A DNA stretch of 64,000 nucleotides from Bacteroidota bacterium (GTDB taxonomy: Bacteria > Bacteroidota > Bacteroidia > Bacteroidales > TTA-H9), in NCBI GenBank assembly GCA_003250395.1, contig QKGM01000007.1, forward strand, positions 1 through 64,000, read 5' to 3'. Positions within the stretch are counted from its first letter, which is position 1. Each line of letters starts with the position of its first letter. This document shows, in pieces, positions 59,432-64,000 of the stretch. A model generated the notes under the pieces. That model saw only the letters and a program-made list of their open reading frames with translations. It searched no databases and was not told where the DNA came from. The position numbers were made by a program, and so were the translations under genes.

Positions 59432-60055
59432 AATACTATCCAGGAATTGGTCAGGATTGTCCATTAGGCCTATGTTTTTTTTAAGTACGGAGTAGTCCAT
59501 ATTCCACCAGGCCGATTTAAGTAACCGGTCTATCAATGCTGTTTCAAACCGGTACCTGAGGTGTCTGGCAGGTGTCCCGACAACAATACTATAGGGTTCA
59601 ACATCTTTGGTAACCAGTGAATGAGCCCCGATGATTGCGCCATGGCCTATATTAACACCGGCAAGTATTGTGCTGTTGGCTCCAATCCATACATCATTTC
59701 CAATAGTGGTTGGCTTCACTATCTGATCTTTAAAGTTCCTTCCCGCATCAACAAATCCATACTTTTTTTCATATGCGAAGGGGTGTGTACTGACCCATTC
59801 GGTAGGATGGTTTCCCAATCCGATTTTTACATTGTAGGCAATACTGCAGAACCGACCAATTGATTTGACACTTCTGTCTATGTGGCAGTTTTTATTAATA
59901 AAGGTATAGTCATCTATACGTCCGGCAATGATATGAGATCCACTTTCAATAGTTATTTTTTTTCCAAAACTGACTGATCGGCCAAGACTGGCAGCCCTGA
60001 TTTTGCATGTTGGGTTTAAAGCCCGTACGAGTATTATCCAGATAAATTGCAACAT
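59399..60055 (-). CDS. Hexapeptide-repeat acetyltransferase (CatB/WbbJ-like)
   Basis: A 218-residue acyltransferase with a left-handed beta-helix. Typical segments are GRIDDYTFINKNCHIDRSVK, SIGRFCSIAYNVKIGLGNHP, TTIGNDVWIGANSTILAGVN and IGHGAIIGAHSLVTKDVEPY, then SIVVGTPARHLRYRF, the xenobiotic/CatB acetyltransferase pattern. It probably O-acetylates a sugar in the local glycan. It lies 21 bases after the GT4 gene on the same strand, so it is likely in that transcript. Confidence 0.85.
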   Translation of the reverse strand: MLQFIWIILVRALNPTCKIRAASLGRSVSFGKKITIESGSHIIAGRIDDYTFINKNCHIDRSVKSIGRFCSIAYNVKIGLGNHPTEWVSTHPFAYEKKYGFVDAGRNFKDQIVKPTTIGNDVWIGANSTILAGVNIGHGAIIGAHSLVTKDVEPYSIVVGTPARHLRYRFETALIDRLLKSAWWNMDYSVLKKNIGLMDNPDQFLDSISGGQNTTDKC

Positions 60056-60076
60056 GATATATCTTCTTAAAAGGCT

Positions 60077-61393
60077 TTATGGTAATTGCTTTGCTTCTTG
60101 TGACGTTAGCTGATCTAATTCGCCGGCAATCGCTTCTGCCAGTTTTCTTCTGGAGTAACGGTTAATATCTCCGGTAATGGTGTTCATCCCTTTTTTATAA
60201 CGCTCAAAAAGAGAAAGAAGAACAGATTTTAAACTTGTTGAATCGTAGAAGTTAACAAACTCGCCGGCATTTAGTTCTTTAATAATTCTGGCACTGTCTC
60301 CTTCAGTCGGGCCGATACAAAGCAGAGGCCTGCGGGTAGCAAGATATTCGAAGACCTTTCCAGGGATTATACCCATCGAATTTGGGGTATTGTTGATAAG
60401 TAGCAGTAATACTGCCGACTCGCCTGAAAGTTCTAATGCTTTGTGGTGGGGTACATAGTCAATGTTTTCAACACAAGATGAAAGCCCGTTTTCCTCAATG
60501 CTCTCGAAAGCAGAAATGTCTGTCTTACCAATAAACCGTATAACAAGATTATCTCTGAATTCTTTAGATTCTCTGGATATTTCGCCAAGAGTTTTCCAAA
60601 GAAAGGCAGGATTTCGGTCTTTATTTAACGACCCTATATGTGTGAGTATAAACTTTTGGGGTTGCAATATGGCGGGTTCTGGGAAGTCGGCAGGATCAAA
60701 TCCGTTAGTGATTACCCTGAATTCGGGAGACCCATCGTTTTGAAAATCATTTGCCCAATTGTGGCTGACTGTGACAAGTCTGTCGGCTTTATTTAATACA
60801 GCTCTTTCAAGACGATGATGCTTTTTATCTGCCCAACATGTGAGTTTCAGGTCGTTGTAAAAGTCGATTCGGGTCCATGGATCACGGAAATCGGCAAGCC
60901 AGGGAAGTCCTGTTGCCTCCTTGAGCCCTAAGGCAATCAGGTGCATCGAATGTGGAGGTCCTGTCGAGACAATAGCATCCACCATGTTTTCCTTTAGCCA
61001 GTTCTTTAGAAACCGGATTGAAGGTTTGATCCAGAATACCCGGGCATCCGGTATAAAGAAGTTACCTCTTATCCAGACCATGAGATTTTGAGCTCTTGAT
61101 GGTCTTTTCCTTTCTGAGAGGAACCCTGCTGCAAGCCGATCATTCTTCTTCAATCCGATAAGCCGTTTATAAATATCGAAAGGTTCCCAAATAGGGTGTT
61201 TTATTACTTGAACACCTACAGGGATATCGTCCAAAAGTGACTGATCGATGGCAGGATACTCCGGGTTTTCGGGTGTGTAAATTATCGGTTCCCAGCCATA
61301 TTCTCTTAAATATTTCGTGAACTTCAGCCATCGCTGAACCCCTGCTCCACCACTAGGAGGCCAGTAGTATGTAATAATCAGCGCTTTTTTCAT
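60077..61393 (-). CDS. Glycosyltransferase family 4
   Basis: A 438-residue GT-B enzyme from ATG 61393 (MKKALIITYYWPPSGGAGVQ then RWLKFTKYLREYGW); the track start 61465 is GTG in the terminator region. The PPSGGAGVQR loop binds the acceptor or donor in GT4. Later come NKADRLVTVSHNWANDF, VITNGFDPADFPEP, FILTHIGSLNKDRN and FEYLATRRPLLCIGPTEGDS then ARIIKEL, the donor-binding region. It works on a surface glycan; specificity unknown. A terminator (61400-61424) ends only a few bases before its ATG. Confidence 0.88.
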   Translation of the reverse strand: MKKALIITYYWPPSGGAGVQRWLKFTKYLREYGWEPIIYTPENPEYPAIDQSLLDDIPVGVQVIKHPIWEPFDIYKRLIGLKKNDRLAAGFLSERKRPSRAQNLMVWIRGNFFIPDARVFWIKPSIRFLKNWLKENMVDAIVSTGPPHSMHLIALGLKEATGLPWLADFRDPWTRIDFYNDLKLTCWADKKHHRLERAVLNKADRLVTVSHNWANDFQNDGSPEFRVITNGFDPADFPEPAILQPQKFILTHIGSLNKDRNPAFLWKTLGEISRESKEFRDNLVIRFIGKTDISAFESIEENGLSSCVENIDYVPHHKALELSGESAVLLLLINNTPNSMGIIPGKVFEYLATRRPLLCIGPTEGDSARIIKELNAGEFVNFYDSTSLKSVLLSLFERYKKGMNTITGDINRYSRRKLAEAIAGELDQLTSQEAKQLP

Positions 61394-61399
61394 GTGGTG

Positions 61400-61424
61400 A
61401 AAAAAGCCCGGCAGTTTGCCGGGC
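61400..61424 (-). terminator. Intrinsic terminator after the YfhO gene, abutting the GT4 gene
   Basis: GCCCGGC (61406-61412), AGTTT, GCCGGGC (61418-61424) forms a 7-bp GC-rich stem; on the minus strand a TTTTTT run follows. It lies about 10 bases after the YfhO stop and 6 bases before the GT4 ATG at 61393. Confidence 0.85.
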
Positions 61425-61433
61425 CAAATGAGT

Positions 61434-63893
61434 TTATTTCTTTTTGACCGCTGGTAGAATGCCACCTTTGGATTTGAGATCGAAGAAAATTGCTGCTATT
61501 ATTAGTAAAAGAATCAATAATGATCCAAAGTAAGCAATAGTCTCGCCTGTATGATAAGCTTTCGGTTCAAATCTGAAGTCAATTGTATGCTGCCCGGCAG
61601 TTACCATCATCGCGCGAAGTACATAGTTGACCCTGAAGTGGGGTGCTAGCTTACCGTCAATATATGCATTCCATCCATGTGGGTAATAAATCTCAGAGAA
61701 TACAGCCAGCCGGTTAGTTGTTGTATTCGATTTATAAACAAGGTGATTGGGTGTATAAGACTCAAGACTGATAACCGAAAGTGTATCGGTCGCAGGAGTT
61801 AACCCATCAAGCAGGTTGGTAAATCGTTTGTCAACAATGGCAGTTGTTTTAGGATCAAAACTGCCTAGAGCCTCCATTTCCTGATTCGCGTTGTCGACTA
61901 TTCTGCATGAATCAACAAACCATGCATTTCCCAATGCTCCTGTATTGATTTGTACTTCTGGTTGACGCTTTTCATTGGGTATGATGAAGTACTTGGTATT
62001 GAGCATATGAAGAACATTCATGTTATTTTTCGATATCTGATGATCAATAAGCTCCTGGTAACGTTCAAGTTTTGCCCCGTGATAACCTCCTATACTCTTA
62101 TGAAAATAGGAAGTTGAGGCATCATTGAAGGTATTGGTGGCAAGATTCAGAACCCTGAAATCAGGGTCTGTATCCTTCATGATAAGTTTGTCTGCACTTG
62201 TAGGAACAAAGGGTTTGTCAACCAATGAAGCCTTTACAAAGTCTTTTTCATTAAGATATCTGCGGTTGATGGTATACATATCACCAATCACAAGCAGTGT
62301 GAGGGTAATAAATAAGAAAGCCTTGTGAAGTTTCATGTAACTCCAGACAATGATAACTGCCCCGGCAAGCAGTATGAACAGAAAACTTCTGAAAGCGTCG
62401 GCTTTAAATATTGCAATTCTGACCGCTTCCAGGCTGTTGGTAAAGAGCGAAACCTGTGTGGCAGCATCAGCACTTTTAGCTTTCATATCTGCATACTGGA
62501 TAGCTTCCTGAGCACTCATGAAATCGAAAAATGCAGAGGGGATTAGTGCGAATATTAATGTGACCCCGGCCGTGATCCCTATAGCAATCAATACGGGTTT
62601 TCGGAATTCATTGAAAGTTGTTTTTCCATTGACTATCTGGTTCAAAGCTAAAAAAGCAAGAATCGGCATACAGAGCTCTGCTATGACCAGCGTCATGGAT
62701 ACCGCCCTGAATTTGTTATAACCAGGAATATAATCGAGGAAGAAATCGGAGAGAGGCATAAAATTATGTCCCCATGCTAACGTAATGCTTAGTACTGTGG
62801 CAATTAACAGTGCCCACTTTAAAGTCCCTTTCACGATAATGAGCCCGAGCACAAACAGGAAAACAACAATAGCTCCTACATAAACAGGTCCGGAGGTAAA
62901 TGGTTGGTCTCCCCAGTAGGCGTTACTTTGTGCTACATATTGCCTCATCTGGGGATCAGCTTTTTGAAGCGCATCCTCATGATTACCGAGTGCATCGCTT
63001 GCCCCGCCTTTAATGTTGGGAATGAGTAAACTCCATGTTTCTCCGATACCATAACTCCATTGCGTAACATAATCCTTATCAAGACCGGCAGTCTGGTTCT
63101 TTTCATTAACAGTGAGTTCCGATTTTCCACGGGTAGACTCTTTTCCATATTCCCATGTTACCCATAAATTTGTTATGGAAGGAAGAACTGCAATGAGTGC
63201 TGCTGCTGCAAGCACCCCTGTAGCCTTAAGAAAAGTGGATAACTGCTTTTCTTTGAAGGCAACGATCTTTAATCCTGCCGCGATGATTAGCAATGTCAAT
63301 AGCAGATAGTATGTAATCTGAAGATGATTGGCCGTAAGTTGTAACGAGGCAGCTAAAGCAGTAAGGACTCCGCCTGCCAGGTATTTCCCACGGTATGTCA
63401 GAATTACACCTGCCACCACTGGTGCCATATATGCCATGGCATGTGCTTTGGAATTGTGTCCTGCTTCCAGAATTATAAAGAAATAGGAAGAGAACCCGTA
63501 GGCAAGGGCTCCGACAAGAGCCGTCCATGGGTCAGTCTTTAGTACAAGTAACAGAATAAAAAAGCCGAGAAAACTGATAAAAAGCAAACCTGCCGGCCCG
63601 GGTAACCCAAGCCTGAGAACAGAATCAACCTTTTTCATCAGGTTAGCAGGGTACTGGGTCGAAATTTGATATGCCGGCATTCCTCCAAACATTGAATTGG
63701 TCCAAAGCGGTTCTTCACCGGTTTTTGCCCTGAAGTCAATAATCTCTTTGGACATTCCGGTCCAATTCCTGATATCGCCTTGTTGTACTTTTTTCCCTTC
63801 TAATAATGGAGCAAAGTACACGAGCGAAATAACGAGGAAAATAATGATCGCGGTAATAATAGGGATCAGACGGGTTAACGGTCTTTTTTCCAT
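61434..63893 (-). CDS. YfhO family membrane protein (GT-C-like)
   Basis: An 819-residue integral membrane protein with at least twelve hydrophobic segments. YfhO proteins resemble GT-C glycosyltransferases acting on lipid carriers. The acidic loop NWTGMSKEIIDFRAKTGEEP, then LWTNSMFGGMPAYQISTQYP, is typical, with EAGHNSKAHAMAYMAPVVAG later. A large soluble domain occurs between membrane segments (about residues 560-760: FRVLNLATNTFNDASTSYFH). Near the C-terminus the NGWNAYIDGK-like motif reads YPHGWNAYIDGKLAPHFRVN. A promoter box lies at 63968-63975. It sits upstream of the GT4, so probably decorates a glycan or lipid carrier; the reaction is unproved. Confidence 0.88.
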   Translation of the reverse strand: MEKRPLTRLIPIITAIIIFLVISLVYFAPLLEGKKVQQGDIRNWTGMSKEIIDFRAKTGEEPLWTNSMFGGMPAYQISTQYPANLMKKVDSVLRLGLPGPAGLLFISFLGFFILLLVLKTDPWTALVGALAYGFSSYFFIILEAGHNSKAHAMAYMAPVVAGVILTYRGKYLAGGVLTALAASLQLTANHLQITYYLLLTLLIIAAGLKIVAFKEKQLSTFLKATGVLAAAALIAVLPSITNLWVTWEYGKESTRGKSELTVNEKNQTAGLDKDYVTQWSYGIGETWSLLIPNIKGGASDALGNHEDALQKADPQMRQYVAQSNAYWGDQPFTSGPVYVGAIVVFLFVLGLIIVKGTLKWALLIATVLSITLAWGHNFMPLSDFFLDYIPGYNKFRAVSMTLVIAELCMPILAFLALNQIVNGKTTFNEFRKPVLIAIGITAGVTLIFALIPSAFFDFMSAQEAIQYADMKAKSADAATQVSLFTNSLEAVRIAIFKADAFRSFLFILLAGAVIIVWSYMKLHKAFLFITLTLLVIGDMYTINRRYLNEKDFVKASLVDKPFVPTSADKLIMKDTDPDFRVLNLATNTFNDASTSYFHKSIGGYHGAKLERYQELIDHQISKNNMNVLHMLNTKYFIIPNEKRQPEVQINTGALGNAWFVDSCRIVDNANQEMEALGSFDPKTTAIVDKRFTNLLDGLTPATDTLSVISLESYTPNHLVYKSNTTTNRLAVFSEIYYPHGWNAYIDGKLAPHFRVNYVLRAMMVTAGQHTIDFRFEPKAYHTGETIAYFGSLLILLLIIAAIFFDLKSKGGILPAVKKK

Positions 63894-63967
63894 AATAATT
63901 AGTTTAAGCCTGGGTCAGAATCGGTAAATGATGATTGGTTGTGATAAACCGGTTAATAATTTCAAGT

Positions 63968-63975
63968 CAAAGGTA
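63968..63975 (-). promoter_or_regulatory. Bacteroidetes -7 promoter box for the YfhO gene
   Basis: The minus strand reads TACCTTTG, exact TAnnTTTG match, about 75 bases before the ATG at 63893. Confidence 0.55.
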
Positions 63976-64000
63976 GCAAAAAGGGTTAATGTAAGGATTA

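Overview
The window looks like a piece of a Bacteroidetes (probably Bacteroidales-like) chromosome. The support is the recurring TAnnTTTG promoter hexamer-like box upstream of at least sixteen genes, a GldH-type gliding lipoprotein, a GH97 (SusB-type) glucosidase, a CcoN-CcoO fusion, DUF4783 and DUF2148 proteins, a Bacteroidetes-type tyrosine kinase with a C-terminal Tyr-Gly tail, and a truncated relic of a type IX-secreted surface protein. Coding density is high and most genes are core or surface-glycan genes. No tRNA, rRNA, CRISPR array, insertion sequence or prophage was recognised. The first ~80 bases are strikingly GC-rich and read on the + strand like the end of a TrkA-C domain, so the left edge is probably a chimeric contig end.

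Layout: 0-2.5 kb, minus-strand surface-polysaccharide genes (two glycosyltransferases, a Wzx-type flippase). 2.6-7.4 kb, DUF4340 protein, alpha/beta hydrolase, beta-barrel protein, TatC and a DUF2148 protein. 7.4-13 kb, a tight minus-strand operon (arginase-fold protein, RimM, TrmN6, RuvC-like protein) and TopA. 13.2-14.5 kb, MiaB, followed by a 1.1-kb gene-poor stretch with a complex palindrome and a decayed barrel fragment. 15.6-23 kb, pyrophosphatase, then a compact plus-strand run wza-wzc-cysD-cysN-mreD facing a GldH-like gene. 23.2-32.8 kb, a respiratory island: Tat-exported Fe-S protein, NrfD-type quinol protein, membrane cytochrome c, then ccoI, ccoS, ccoNO-cytochrome fusion, ccoQ and a one-heme ccoP. 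32.8-40.1 kb, lipid A-type acyltransferase, GH97 glucosidase, two amino-acid-semialdehyde dehydrogenases and a DUF1858 protein. 40.6-48.5 kb, outer-membrane barrel/TPR/RlmH on the minus strand and DUF4783/NadC/BrkB on the plus strand. 48.6-64 kb, a nonulosonic (legionaminic-type) acid and glycan locus with flippase, a candidate transferase, NeuA/PtmE/NeuC/NeuB/NeuD homologues, GpsA, an acetyltransferase, a GT4 and a YfhO protein.

Functionally the most interesting part is the respiratory island. No bc1 complex is seen, and the three genes before the cbb3 oxidase genes have the parts expected of a minimal quinol:cytochrome c oxidoreductase (Fe-S, quinone-binding NrfD, membrane-anchored cytochrome c). 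The oxidase itself has an unusual distribution of heme domains: one CcoP-like domain is fused to the C-terminus of CcoNO and only one remains on CcoP. A second theme is the cell surface: sulfate activation genes sit inside an apparent operon with polysaccharide export genes, and a partial legionaminic acid pathway lies beside a glycosyltransferase-like protein of unknown specificity. All assignments come from reading the sequence; no database search was run.
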